Part shown: positions 39,779 to 48,817 of the stretch, piece by piece | Numbering within the stretch: the first letter of the stretch is position 1 | How the letters are laid out: the number at the start of each line of letters is the position of its first letter | From: Planctomycetaceae bacterium | GTDB taxonomy: Bacteria > Planctomycetota > Planctomycetia > Planctomycetales > Planctomycetaceae | Length of the DNA: 64,000 bases | Reading direction: 5' to 3' | NCBI GenBank assembly: GCA_029259815.1 | Contig: JAJDEJ010000027.1 | Location: forward strand, 1-64,000 | Notes under the pieces: model-generated | Databases searched by the model: none | What the model was told of the DNA's origin: nothing | Seen by the model: only the letters and a program-made list of their open reading frames with translations | Program-made: the position numbers and the translations under genes

Positions 39779-40825
39779 CTATTCGCGGAACTTCTCGGGG
39801 AACAGCAGGGCGTGCATGTCGTCTTCGTGCATGTTCTCGGGAGTGGCAAGGGCTTCGCCGGTCGAGATGACGGGTTCGAGTGTCTCGCCTTCGAGGTGGG
39901 CGACCATGTTCTTGACGGCCTCGTAGCCCATCTTGACGGGGTTCTGCAGGACGATGCCGTCCATTTGACGTTTCTCCATCGCTTCGACGAGTTGCGGGTC
40001 GGAGTCGAAGCCGATGAACTTGACCTTGCCGGCGAGTTGCTTGTCTTGCAGGGCCTTGAGCATGCCTTTGTTGAGTGATTCGCAGACGGTGAAGATGCCG
40101 TCGACCTTGTCGCCGTGCGTGAGCAGGAGTGACGAGGAGACGCGGACGGCTTCGACTGTGTCGGTTGTCACGCGTTGCTCGTCGGAGATGATCTTGATGT
40201 CGGGGTACTTGGCGAGCGTTTCGAGAAAGCCCTCTTCGCGTTGCTCGGTGCTTTCGCTGCCCTCCTGGTAGCGGAGCAGGATGACGTTGCCTTTCTCGCC
40301 GAGCAGTTTGGCCATGTGCTCGCCGGCAATGACGCCGCCCTGATAGTTGTCGGTGGCGACATAACTGATCGTCGCGGAAGGATCGGAAAGTCCACTGTCG
40401 AAGATGAGCGTGGGGATGCCGGCGTCTTTGGCTCGACGGACAACAGGGATCATGCCATCGCGGTCGATGGGAGCGAGGCAGATGCCATCCAGTTGGTCGT
40501 TGATGAACCCGTCAACAAGATTGATCTGTACGTCTTTCTGCGATTCGCTTTCTGGACCATCCCAGATGATCTCGACGTTGCCCAACTCCTCAGCGGCCTG
40601 CTCGGCTCCGGCCCATACGGAGAGCCAGAAGTCGTGCGTCGTGCCTTTGGGGATGACGGCGATACGGTACTTCTTCTGCCCGCCGACTGTTTGATCGGTC
40701 GAACCTGCTGTCGCTTCACCTGTCGACGTAGAGTCTGCACAACCACTGACAATGGCGAGCAGGCTCGCGATCACCAGAACAATGCCGGAACGAGTGAGCT
40801 GCCGCATCTGTGGGTTCTTTTTCAT
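39779..40825 (-). CDS. Sugar-binding lipoprotein of a ribose-type ABC transporter
   Basis: The start Met 40825 (MKKNPQMRQLTRSGIVLVIA) gives 348 residues with lipobox IVSGC near residue 29. Another Met 13 codons upstream is possible. The Peripla_BP_4 fold is clear: YRIAVIPKGTTHDFWLSVWA, GICLAPIDRDGMIPVVRRAK, TLIFDSGLSDPSATISYVAT, and GKVKFIGFDSDPQLVEAMEK. The lipid anchor suits delivery to the RbsC-like permease. It is the first transporter gene of the minus-strand cluster. Confidence 0.94.
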   Translation of the reverse strand: MKKNPQMRQLTRSGIVLVIASLLAIVSGCADSTSTGEATAGSTDQTVGGQKKYRIAVIPKGTTHDFWLSVWAGAEQAAEELGNVEIIWDGPESESQKDVQINLVDGFINDQLDGICLAPIDRDGMIPVVRRAKDAGIPTLIFDSGLSDPSATISYVATDNYQGGVIAGEHMAKLLGEKGNVILLRYQEGSESTEQREEGFLETLAKYPDIKIISDEQRVTTDTVEAVRVSSSLLLTHGDKVDGIFTVCESLNKGMLKALQDKQLAGKVKFIGFDSDPQLVEAMEKRQMDGIVLQNPVKMGYEAVKNMVAHLEGETLEPVISTGEALATPENMHEDDMHALLFPEKFRE

Positions 40826-41150
40826 CAGCCGTGATCCGATCGAGTGCTTTGGGGGATTCTGCATCGTACCACCGTGTGATGGGAGGACCAACCCAGTCGA
40901 TTGTGCTTGGATCAAATCGCATGCATCCGCACTTTGATGGTGGGCAAGGAGACTCAACAACTTGTCGACCACGGTCTGGCGACGGAGTGCGACAGAGAGC
41001 GACGACTCTGGATGACGCAAGTTCTTCACCACGGATTTCACGGATGACACGGATTGCCGAGAATGATCCCGATATGTTTATCCGTGTTATCCGTGAAATC
41101 CGTGGTCCCCGTTTTTAGTCGCCACTGAAAGCAGCCGGAATGCTGATGAA
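40826..41150. other. Intergenic region with CACGGAT inverted repeat
   Basis: The 325-base gap between the LecA-like gene and the sugar-binding gene holds the inverted repeat listed at 41029-41105 and otherwise nothing I can identify. It presumably includes the promoter of the transporter operon. Confidence 0.4.
41029..41105. repeat. Inverted repeat of CCACGGATTTCACGGAT type
   Basis: Two 26-base arms with one mismatch, beginning CCACGGATTTCACGGAT on the left and mirrored on the right, enclose about 25 bases. Each arm itself contains three tandem ACGGAT words. Similar words recur near 42879. Confidence 0.85.
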
Positions 41151-41861
41151 TTACGGTGACGGCGTAGCCCGCCGGACGTGACCGCTCATTTTGACCTTGA
41201 GCTTGCCGTTGGAAGTGGTCCCCGTGGGGACATTCACTCGCAGAAAGAGCATGCCTGTCGCTTCGGGCCGCTTCTCTGACTTGGCACCGATGAGGAATGG
41301 TGTTCCCGGTTTGGGCTTCGGCTTGTCCCGACCGTCGGCTTTGGGTTGGGTCACGATGAGTCCCATCAGGGCTCCACAGTTGATGCCGGGGACGAGATGA
41401 TGATCGAGGTCTGCTGTGGAAAGGCCATCGGCACCGAGAGTGCTATTGACGATGAATTTGTAGGTCCCCGTGGTTTCGAACCGGACCGGTTTGTCCTTCT
41501 CGACGAGAAATCCGGTCGGCACCCAACTCTTCGCAACATCAACCTCGACTTCGAGAGACTGCTCAGCGAAGATCCGTTCCTCTAATTCGTCGAGTCTCTT
41601 CTGCGCCTCTTCGATGTCGGGGGCGAGGTCGAGGATCTGACGCAGAACCTTCTTCGCCCGTTCGGTCTCCCCCGCTTCGTCATACTTCGTTGCCAGATTG
41701 CCGAGTTGTTTGAGGTACTCGATCCGCGCTCGCTCGGCATCGCGGTCCAGTTGCTTGACCGTCGGCGTCTGGGCGGAAGTCTGACTGACGCTCACTGCGA
41801 AGAGGCACAGTGCTGCGGTTGTCAGGAGTGCCTGCATGACGATCGAACTCCTCGGTTGCAT
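41151..41861 (-). CDS. Secreted coiled-coil protein with a LecA (PA-IL)-like C-terminal domain
   Basis: The 236-residue product starts at ATG 41861 (AGGAG upstream) with a signal peptide to about residue 30. Residues 35-95 are charged and helical (RIEYLKQLGNLATKYDEAGE), resembling a TPR pair. Residues about 100-235 look like a beta-sandwich with W-x-PTG-x-LV and INCGALMGLIV, closing VNVPTGTTSNGKLKVKMSG. The order (W..TG, H..., CGAL..I, N.SG.L.V) resembles the galactose-binding LecA/PA-IL fold. This is pattern recognition, not proven. It lies 22 bases downstream of the isomerase gene. Confidence 0.7.
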   Translation of the reverse strand: MQPRSSIVMQALLTTAALCLFAVSVSQTSAQTPTVKQLDRDAERARIEYLKQLGNLATKYDEAGETERAKKVLRQILDLAPDIEEAQKRLDELEERIFAEQSLEVEVDVAKSWVPTGFLVEKDKPVRFETTGTYKFIVNSTLGADGLSTADLDHHLVPGINCGALMGLIVTQPKADGRDKPKPKPGTPFLIGAKSEKRPEATGMLFLRVNVPTGTTSNGKLKVKMSGHVRRATPSP

Positions 41862-41883
41862 GATGGGTCACTCCTGCTTTCCG

Positions 41884-42738
41884 CTAACTCCCGAGAATCT
41901 TTGATCGCAGATACGTGAGCAATTCAACCGCCGCTCCGATGTCGGCTTTCTGACGGTCGCGGTCCTCGGGGATCTCGCGTTCGATGGTGAGGGGGCCTTT
42001 GTAGCCGAGGTCGTGGAGGGTACGGAGGTAGGTCTCCATGCCGACGTCTCCTTCGCCAAGGGGGACTTCGCTGCCCCAAGCCTTGCCGCGTTGGCCTTCG
42101 GGAGCCCATGTGCCGTCTTTGCAGTGGACGCTGCGAACGAGATGCCCCACCTTTTTGAGTGCTTCGATCGGGTCGCCCGTGCCGTAGAGAATCATGTTGG
42201 CCGGGTCGAAATTGATAAACAGGTTGCCCCGCTCGACATCGCTGATGAAGTGCAGCAGATGGTCAGCTGTCTCCTGGCCCGTTTCGAGATGCACGTTCTG
42301 CCCGTTGCTTGCGGCATGGTCGAGCAGGTCGCGTGTGACCTTAAGCAGTCCCTGATAACTGTCGCTGGTGGTGTCTTCAGGCACAAAGCCGATGTGCAGG
42401 CCGATTGTGTCGCAGCCGAGTTGTTTGGCAAAGTCGGAAATCTCTTTCATCTCCTGCAGACGTGCTGCGCGGGTGTCTTCCGGGACGAGTCCGACGGTGC
42501 GGGCCGTTGTTTCAATGTCTGCATAGCTCTCGCCATCGAATCCTCCAAATACGCAGGTGATCGTGATGCCCGCATCTGCACAGCGACCGAGGAACTCTTG
42601 GGCTGCCTCGGGAGTGCGAGTCTGCTGATGAGGCGCATGCACTTGCACGCTGGGAATGCCGAGATCCTGAGCAACATCCAGATGCACGCCAAGTCCGGCG
42701 TCGACCGACGCAAACACACCAATGGGCCATTGTTCCAT
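41884..42738 (-). CDS. Sugar phosphate isomerase/epimerase-like TIM-barrel protein
   Basis: The 284-residue product starts at ATG 42738 with AGGAG seven bases upstream. Barrel elements are SVQVHAPHQQTRT near the N-terminus, LGCDTIGLHIGFVPE, VHLETGQETADHLL, LFINFDPANMILYGTGDPIE and VRSVHCKDGTWAPE followed by GSEVPLGEGDVG. The glutamate, aspartate and histidine ligands expected for the metal site are present. The family includes hexulose-6-phosphate, inosose and 3-keto-sugar isomerases. It heads the minus-strand sugar cluster. Confidence 0.88.
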   Translation of the reverse strand: MEQWPIGVFASVDAGLGVHLDVAQDLGIPSVQVHAPHQQTRTPEAAQEFLGRCADAGITITCVFGGFDGESYADIETTARTVGLVPEDTRAARLQEMKEISDFAKQLGCDTIGLHIGFVPEDTTSDSYQGLLKVTRDLLDHAASNGQNVHLETGQETADHLLHFISDVERGNLFINFDPANMILYGTGDPIEALKKVGHLVRSVHCKDGTWAPEGQRGKAWGSEVPLGEGDVGMETYLRTLHDLGYKGPLTIEREIPEDRDRQKADIGAAVELLTYLRSKILGS

Positions 42739-43115
42739 GAGGGTCTCCTGAGTTCCGGTGTTGAGATCGTTTCATGATAACGTCGACTTGGAAAAGTCTC
42801 TATTCCTGGTCATGGTCAAGGGACTCATCTGATCGGCACGTTAATCGATTATTGGGGACGGAGAAGAGGTAGAGGGGAACGCGGATTCGAGCGAATGCGG
42901 CGGATGTTCGCAGATTTGTTTGATGCTTCGCACCATCTCTCCATCCGTGTCAATCCGCTGCATCTGCCTCGATCCGCGTGTCCTTTCCATTGCCATGCAG
43001 TCTGCAAGTTTGAAGAGGGGTGGATTATCGGGTTGTCTGGCAAGTGATTCTTGATGAACATGGACATTCAGTGCGACTTCGGGCGATGTGACACTCAGAC
43101 AACGAGGAGCGAACC
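42739..43115. other. Intergenic region with imperfect GCGGAT inverted repeat
   Basis: This 377-base divergent region separates the isomerase and amidohydrolase genes. Imperfect inverted arms at about 42879-42906 (ACGCGGATTCGAGCGAATGC) and 42949-42979 recall the CACGGAT-type repeat. No ORF or RNA gene is supported. Confidence 0.45.
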
Positions 43116-44096
43116 ATGCAACGTCGAACCTTCCTGCGAACTTTGTCCGCCGCGGCTCTGGTGGGAACGCAGCCCTGGCGGTTGTCTCCTGGAGCGGACG
43201 CGAAGCAGCAGCCGCTGGATCTGCCTATCGTTGACACGCATCAGCACCTGTGGGATCTGGAGCGGTTTCAACTCGACTGGCTGAAGGGGACACCAGACGT
43301 CTTGAAGCGGAACTATCTCACAGCGGACTATCTGGAGGCGACGCAGGGGCTGAACGTGCAGAAGTCCGTGTATCTCGAAGTCGATGTCGTGGTCGAACAA
43401 CAGCGAGCGGAAGCTGACTACATCATCGAGTTGATCGAGAGTGGCAAGCATCCGACGGCTGCAGGAGTCATCTCCGGGCGATGTGACAGTCCTGAGTTTG
43501 CGGACTACATCAGTGCCTACAAGAACAACTCGGCAATCAAGGGGGTGCGAGATCTGTTGCAGGGGTCTCCTCGAGGTCGCTGTCTCAAGCCACAGTTCGT
43601 GAAGTCGATCCAGATACTCGGTGAGATGGGGCTCAGTTTCGACATGACGATCCGCCCAAGCGAACTCTCGGATGGACTGAAGCTCGTGCAGCAATGTCCT
43701 GACACGCTGTTTGTGATTGATCACTGTGGTGTCGCTGACCCGAAAGCATTCATGCCGGCTCATCGTGATGAGGCAGCTCACGACGCAGAGACTTGGCGTC
43801 GCGACATGGCCAACTTGGCGAAAGAGCCGAACACGGTCTGCAAGATTTCGGGCATCGTTGCCCATGTGCCTGCGGAGTGGGAAACGGGGGATCTAGCACC
43901 GATCGTCAATCACTGTCTGGAAGTGTTCGGTCCAGACCGTGTGATGTTCGGCAGCGACTGGCCCGTTTGTCTGCTGGGGGCGCCGTTAAGCCGCTGGGTT
44001 GCTGCGCTGAAGGAGATCGTCAGCCTGCAGCCTTTTGAACATCAGCAGAAGCTGTTCCATGACAACGCGATTCGTCACTACCGTCTGGACGCGTGA
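43116..44096 (+). CDS. Amidohydrolase-2 family protein (lactonase-like) with Tat-type leader
   Basis: The 326-residue product begins MQRRTFLRTLSAAALVGTQP, a probable twin-arginine signal. The metal-binding HxH motif is in IVDTHQHLWDLERFQLDWL. Further elements are KSVYLEVDVV, FVIDHCGVADPKAF, KISGIVAHVP and DRVMFGSDWPVCLLGAPLS with the conserved Asp. The L-fuconolactonase/TIM-barrel amidohydrolase group fits best, so hydrolysis of a sugar lactone is likely but not proven. The neighbouring gene clusters on the other strand also handle sugars. Confidence 0.88.
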   Translation: MQRRTFLRTLSAAALVGTQPWRLSPGADAKQQPLDLPIVDTHQHLWDLERFQLDWLKGTPDVLKRNYLTADYLEATQGLNVQKSVYLEVDVVVEQQRAEADYIIELIESGKHPTAAGVISGRCDSPEFADYISAYKNNSAIKGVRDLLQGSPRGRCLKPQFVKSIQILGEMGLSFDMTIRPSELSDGLKLVQQCPDTLFVIDHCGVADPKAFMPAHRDEAAHDAETWRRDMANLAKEPNTVCKISGIVAHVPAEWETGDLAPIVNHCLEVFGPDRVMFGSDWPVCLLGAPLSRWVAALKEIVSLQPFEHQQKLFHDNAIRHYRLDA

Positions 44097-44125
44097 CGTC
44101 TGGTGGTGGTCAGTTTGACCAAACA

Positions 44126-44232
44126 GGGTGGCACGCTCTGACCAACGGGAAGGGCGTGGCGGGCACGGGGCGAGGGATTGCAGCCTCCAGAGCAACTCGC
44201 CACGCCCTTCCTGACGTCAGGGCGTGCCACCC
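44126..44232. repeat. Inverted pair of GGGTGGCA-headed hairpins (107 bp)
   Basis: The left half starts GGGTGGCACGCTCTGACCAA and ends GGGCGTGGCG. The right half (44198-44232) is the inverse variant. Length, spacing and stem match the element at 23223-23329. It lies 29 bases after the amidohydrolase stop. Confidence 0.85.
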
Positions 44233-44354
44233 GAAACATCTTCAGATCAAACTGACCCAGTACCTGACATCTTCGCTCCTTGTGACGGTCGACGTCTTGC
44301 GTACAATGCAGGGTCGACGACTGTGTTCCGGCATTCAGTGAGAGACTGCGTTTG

Positions 44355-45440
44355 ATGCAAGAGATTCTGCGAGAGGTGATGGCTGCGATTGATGCGGACC
44401 GTCCGGTCGTCTACACGACATTGGTGGAAACGCGTGGGTCGACGCCGCAAAAGGCGGGGGCATCCATGCTGGTGTATGCCGACGGATCGCAAGTCGGAAC
44501 GCTGGGCGGCGGTTGCGTCGAGGCAGAGGTCAAACGCCGGGCGCTGCAGCGGCTCCACGGAGGGCAAGCCGAACTGCTGTCGTTTCAACTGGACAACGAT
44601 TACGGCTGGGATGACGGTCTGATTTGCGGCGGACGAATGACGATGCTCGTGGCACCCGTCCAAGGTGGCGCAGAAGTCGACTACTTTCGAACCTATCAGT
44701 CCCTTGTTGAGATGGGAGCCGGCTGTACCGAAGTGGTGCTGATGGATGAAGAGCGGTTCCCTCAACAGGCCGGTGACCGTTATCTGTTTGACAAGGACGG
44801 AGTCCTCGTGGCTGCGACGTCAAAGTCGTCGGTCCCCGCAAGTGTACTGGATGACCTGCGGCCATTGCCTGGTCGTCCCCGGGCATACGTGGCCCAAGGG
44901 GCATCATTTCTGCCTCAGTTACCGCGTTGCCGACTGATCGTGGTCGGCGGCGGACACGTCGGTCAGAAGGTCGCTGCACTTGCTGCCGAGGTCGATTTCG
45001 ATGTGTGGGTCGTCGATGATCGGGAGCAATACTGCAATGCCGAGCGGTTTCCAGAGGCCGAGCGGTTGATCGTGGGGCCCATTGAGGAAGTGCTGCCGAA
45101 GTTGGAGGTCGATGCCAAGACGTTCTGTGTGATTGTCACGCGGGGACACAATCACGACGAGGAGGCGTTGATGCGACTGGCACCCACACCTGCGAGATAC
45201 GTCGGGATGATCGGCAGCAAGCGGAAGATCCGGCTGATTTTCGACGATCTGCGAGCAGAGGGGATTGCAGACGAGGTGCTGGAGCGAGTGCATGCACCGC
45301 TGGGGCTGGAGATCGGCTCGCAGACGGTGCCGGAAATTGCAGTCAGCATCGTGGCCGAACTGATCGCGGCCCGCAATCTGGGCAACGTCCAAGGTGAACG
45401 AATGGCCACGACTGCGTTATCTTCAATCGTCGATTCGTAG
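44355..45440 (+). CDS. XdhC/CoxI-family protein (molybdoenzyme maturation)
   Basis: The 361-residue product starts at ATG 44355 (a TTG precedes it directly). The N-terminal XdhC/CoxI domain includes VVYTTLVETRGSTPQKAGASM and GGGCVEAEVKRRALQ. The C-terminal NAD-binding XdhC_C domain includes IVVGGGHVGQKVAALAAEVD, FCVIVTRGHNHDEEALM, YVGMIGSKRKIRLIF, and HAPLGLEIGSQTVPEIAVSI. XdhC proteins sulfurate or insert the molybdenum cofactor into xanthine dehydrogenase-type enzymes. No such enzyme is adjacent; the moa genes are 17 kb away. Confidence 0.93.
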   Translation: MQEILREVMAAIDADRPVVYTTLVETRGSTPQKAGASMLVYADGSQVGTLGGGCVEAEVKRRALQRLHGGQAELLSFQLDNDYGWDDGLICGGRMTMLVAPVQGGAEVDYFRTYQSLVEMGAGCTEVVLMDEERFPQQAGDRYLFDKDGVLVAATSKSSVPASVLDDLRPLPGRPRAYVAQGASFLPQLPRCRLIVVGGGHVGQKVAALAAEVDFDVWVVDDREQYCNAERFPEAERLIVGPIEEVLPKLEVDAKTFCVIVTRGHNHDEEALMRLAPTPARYVGMIGSKRKIRLIFDDLRAEGIADEVLERVHAPLGLEIGSQTVPEIAVSIVAELIAARNLGNVQGERMATTALSSIVDS

Positions 45441-45637
45441 GCCTTCAACTCCTCATTTCCAACGTTGGCAGGTAGAAAAATCGGATCATGGTATGGGAAA
45501 CGCTTGACGGCACCGGCTGCAGTCGCCATAAATGCCGTTTCCCAAACGACTCACACAAATCGGCGGTCACTTATCCGGCTCCAGTGAGAGCCCACATTGA
45601 TCCGTCCATTGGTTTCGAGGAAGGCGACAAGACACTT

Positions 45638-46246
45638 ATGGGTCGGTATACAGGACCGAAAGCACGTATCAATCGGCGACTTGGATTTCAGGTGTTCGAG
45701 ACGACCGGAGCGATCCGCGCCTCGGAGCGGAAAGAGTATCCGCCCGGGATGGCACAAAGACGCCGCAAGCCGACCAACTATGGTCTGGCACTGATTGAAA
45801 AGCAAAAGATCAAGTACTACTACGGTCTTCGCGAGAAGCACCTGCGGAAGTACTTCGACAAAGCACGCCGCATGAAGGGAAACACGGGTGAGAACCTGTT
45901 GACCCTCTGCGAGCGTCGCTTGGACAATGTCGTGCGTCGCGCCGGCCTTGCTCACACCCGACCGCAGGCCCGGCAGGGCGCCGTGCATGGGCACTTCCAA
46001 TTGAATGGGAAACGGGCAACCAAGCCGTCCATGATCGTCCGGGTCGGCGATGTCATTTCCGTTCGCAATCGACCAAACCTGAAGAAGGTCTATGCGGAAG
46101 TCGTGGCGTCCGCAGCGGCGACTGACTGTCATTGGTTGACACTGGACAGTGAGGGGTTGTCAGCGACCGTGACGTCTCTGCCAGGATTTGACGATGTGAG
46201 CCTTCCGGTTGATGTGGGACAAGTTGTGGCGTTCCTGTCTCGGTAA
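45638..46246 (+). CDS. rpsD: Ribosomal protein S4
   Basis: From Met 45638 (MGRYTGPKARINRRLG) the product is 202 residues, normal for S4; the frame is open 50 codons upstream but that part is unlike S4. Conserved stretches are EKQKIKYYYGLREKHLRKYF, ENLLTLCERRLDNVVRRAGL and the S4 RNA-binding domain RPQARQGAVHGHFQLNGK. It lacks the zinc cysteines found in some S4 forms. It stands away from other ribosomal genes. Confidence 0.96.
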   Translation: MGRYTGPKARINRRLGFQVFETTGAIRASERKEYPPGMAQRRRKPTNYGLALIEKQKIKYYYGLREKHLRKYFDKARRMKGNTGENLLTLCERRLDNVVRRAGLAHTRPQARQGAVHGHFQLNGKRATKPSMIVRVGDVISVRNRPNLKKVYAEVVASAAATDCHWLTLDSEGLSATVTSLPGFDDVSLPVDVGQVVAFLSR

Positions 46247-46340
46247 AACCCAAAGTCGCAGTGGAGGCGTCACCTGAACGGGGCTCATGGATGGGCTTCG
46301 CTTTTACCCATTGGGGTGGGTTCATAAGGATGACGAACGG

Positions 46341-46955
46341 ATGACAGGTGATCGTTTCCCTGCCGCGCTGATCTTCGGCGTGCCAGGTGCCGGCAAAGGA
46401 ACGCAGGGTGAGATTCTGACCCGCATTCCCGGCTTCTTTCATTGCTCCACCGGAGTCATCTTTCGCAAGATGGACCCGGACTCAGAAGATGGTTTGCTTG
46501 TGCGCGACTACAGTTCGCGGGGCGAACTCGTTCCGGATGATGTGACTGTCCGGATCTGGCGAACTTGGATGGACGCCCAACGAGCGATTGGTGAGTTTAT
46601 CCCCCGCAAGCAACTCCTGCTGCTCGACGGCATCCCCCGGACGGTGCAGCAATGTGAGATGATGGAGGAGCACATCGACGTGAAGGTCGTTGTGCATCTG
46701 GTGTGTAGTGACATCGACACCATGATCGAGCGCATTCGACTTCGCGCCATGCTGGAGAATCGTCCCGATGACCTTAACGACGATGTCTCGAGGCGTCGAT
46801 TTGACGTCTACGAAAAAGAGACAGCACCCGTGTTGGGGTTTTATCCTCCGGAAATCATCAAAGAGATTGAGTCCACGAGGATCGTCGCCGACGTCCTGAA
46901 GGATTCACTGGTTCATCTGGTTCCCGTGCTGAAGTCCGAGTTTCCCCGGAAGTGA
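46341..46955 (+). CDS. Adenylate-kinase-like nucleoside monophosphate kinase, lidless form
   Basis: From Met 46341 (MTGDRFPAALIFGVPGAGKG) the product is 204 residues. The P-loop is GVPGAGKGTQ, the AMP-binding part CSTGVIFRKMDPDSEDGLLV, and LLLDGIPRTVQQCEMMEEH corresponds to the 'DGFPR' signature. The segment RLRAMLENRPDDLNDDVSRR follows directly, without the approximately 30-residue LID, so this is a short or divergent Adk. It could be a true adenylate kinase or a kinase of another NMP. It lies 94 bases after rpsD and may be co-transcribed. Confidence 0.85.
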   Translation: MTGDRFPAALIFGVPGAGKGTQGEILTRIPGFFHCSTGVIFRKMDPDSEDGLLVRDYSSRGELVPDDVTVRIWRTWMDAQRAIGEFIPRKQLLLLDGIPRTVQQCEMMEEHIDVKVVVHLVCSDIDTMIERIRLRAMLENRPDDLNDDVSRRRFDVYEKETAPVLGFYPPEIIKEIESTRIVADVLKDSLVHLVPVLKSEFPRK

Positions 46956-47156
46956 CTCAGCTCATGGGCACCCCGCGAGGGCCGGATTACCCCATTCACA
47001 TGGAATAATCGGGAAGACCCGTTGTGCCAATCATCGAATTCCCCGAACTCTACACTGGGTTTGACCTTCGGAATGGCTTTTGATCGAATAGAGTGAAGTG
47101 TGCCAGTTCCTGCTGAGGACTGTGTCCTGCTCACTTCATAGTTCGGTTGACGGTTG

Positions 47157-47639
47157 ATGATTGCACAATTGATTCCCCTTGATGGCTCGCCGCCGATCTC
47201 CATCACCCAGGATGTGATGGTCGTCGGACGCAAGCGGGGACTCTGCGATGTGATGATCGACCATTCGAGCGTGTCGAAGATTCACTGTGTCATCGCCAAG
47301 ACGGATGGGCTGCTGTTCTTCCGAGACTTAGGCAGCACCAATGGCACGAAAGTGAACGGCCAGCGGGTCAGTCGTGGCGCTCTGCTGCCGGGTGATGAGT
47401 TGTACTTCGCCAGTGTGAAATTCCGCGTCCATCTGGGGCCGGGCGAACCCAAAGTCGGCCATCATGAGCACACCGAGATGCTGTCCGCCCTGAAGGGGCC
47501 AGATGGTGACGACGCAGGAGGCAGCGACGAGTTCAACATCCCCGCTGATGCAGACAGCAGCGCAGAGATGGACATGGCCAGTGACAGCGACGTCCGCCTG
47601 CTGTCCGCCAGTGACTCTGACGTTGAGATGGTCCGCTAG
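47157..47639 (+). CDS. FHA-domain protein
   Basis: The 160-residue product starts at ATG 47157. The FHA domain covers about 1-95: VMVVGRKRGLCDVMIDHSSV with the GR and S signatures, SKIHCVIAKTDGLLFFRDLG, STNGTKVNGQRV and LLPGDELYFASVKFRVHLGP. The C-terminal 60 residues are acidic and disordered. It presumably binds phosphothreonine on a partner, perhaps a target of the many Ser/Thr kinases of these bacteria. It has no operon partner. Confidence 0.93.
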   Translation: MIAQLIPLDGSPPISITQDVMVVGRKRGLCDVMIDHSSVSKIHCVIAKTDGLLFFRDLGSTNGTKVNGQRVSRGALLPGDELYFASVKFRVHLGPGEPKVGHHEHTEMLSALKGPDGDDAGGSDEFNIPADADSSAEMDMASDSDVRLLSASDSDVEMVR

Positions 47640-47830
47640 ACCATTTTCATGGTTTCTGTGCAGGAGCTTGTTCGCGGAACGTCCTCTGCCTGCTGAATGG
47701 CCCTCCTGCACGACACTGGAACAGCGACTTTGGAATTGCACTGGCGTCTGGGCGTTCAATGGCCCATGATTCCTATGTGCTTCTCCGTCAGGGACGTTGC
47801 ACTCATTTGACCGCTGCAGTCGGGCGGTGC

Positions 47831-48727
47831 TCACTCCGGTCTTAGACCGTAGGTTGTGAGAGTCTGACTGAGCGTTTGCAAATCAGCATCCGGCAACCGA
47901 GTCAGGGGGGATCGGACATCGCCTGTGTCTCTGCCGAGCAATTGCATCGCTGCTTTGATTGGGATGGGATTGGTTGCCAGTCCGAGCATATCGCGACAAA
48001 GTGGGAACAACCTGTGATGCAATCGCTGTGCTCCGGCGACATCCCCTTCTCTCCAGGCGGCAATCAATTGCCGGACATCCTGAGGGATGATGTTCCCGAC
48101 GACTGAGACGACGCCACTGCCTCCCAGTGACATCAGAGGAAGTGTCAGGCTGTCATCGCCCGAAAGTACGGTGAGATTGCTGCCGGAGAGAATCTGTGAC
48201 GCCTGATCCATCGAACCCGTCGATTCCTTAACGGCGACAATGTTGGGAATTTCCGCCAGACGACAGATGGTCTCTGGCTCCATGTTTTTCGCGGTGCGAC
48301 CCGGGATGTTGTACAGCACAAGGGGCAGGTCTGTCGCTTCGGCGACCGCGCGGAAGTGGTTGTAGAAGCCCTCCTGCATTGGCTTGTTGTAGTAGGGGGC
48401 GACGAGCAGGGCCCCATCGGCCCCTGCCTCTTTCGCGCGACGCGTAAACCGGACCGCCTCTGAAGTGCTGTTCGAGCCCGTGCCGGCCATCACTTTGATG
48501 CGACCCGCTGCCTGCTCGCAGACCAGAGCGATCACACGCTCGTGTTCATCATGAGTGAGCGTCGGACTCTCTCCCGTCGTTCCGCAGGGACTGATGCACT
48601 CGGTCCCGGCATCAACTTGAAAGTTGACAAGTTGACGCAGCGCCTGTTCGTCAATCTCGCCGTCACAAAATGGGGTGACCAGCGCTACCGTCAGCCCCCC
48701 AAACATCTCTCCCTTGCGGGCCACCAT
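47831..48727 (-). CDS. dapA: 4-hydroxy-tetrahydrodipicolinate synthase (DapA family)
   Basis: The start at Met 48727 has AGGA six bases upstream and gives 298 residues; Met 48706 ([13 protein letters not shown]) is the alternative. The Schiff-base lysine is Lys167 in [13 protein letters not shown], the catalytic Tyr is in [14 protein letters not shown], and [20 protein letters not shown] is the substrate Thr-Thr region. It condenses pyruvate and aspartate semialdehyde in lysine/diaminopimelate synthesis. It stands alone. Confidence 0.95.
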   Translation of the reverse strand: MVARKGEMFGGLTVALVTPFCDGEIDEQALRQLVNFQVDAGTECISPCGTTGESPTLTHDEHERVIALVCEQAAGRIKVMAGTGSNSTSEAVRFTRRAKEAGADGALLVAPYYNKPMQEGFYNHFRAVAEATDLPLVLYNIPGRTAKNMEPETICRLAEIPNIVAVKESTGSMDQASQILSGSNLTVLSGDDSLTLPLMSLGGSGVVSVVGNIIPQDVRQLIAAWREGDVAGAQRLHHRLFPLCRDMLGLATNPIPIKAAMQLLGRDTGDVRSPLTRLPDADLQTLSQTLTTYGLRPE

Positions 48728-48817
48728 ATTCATTCCTGATTCGATCTGGCTGGGGCGGACAATAACGAACCGCCGCGACTTGGATTTCGGAACTGCCCCG
48801 GTCCCTGGACAGTCGGG

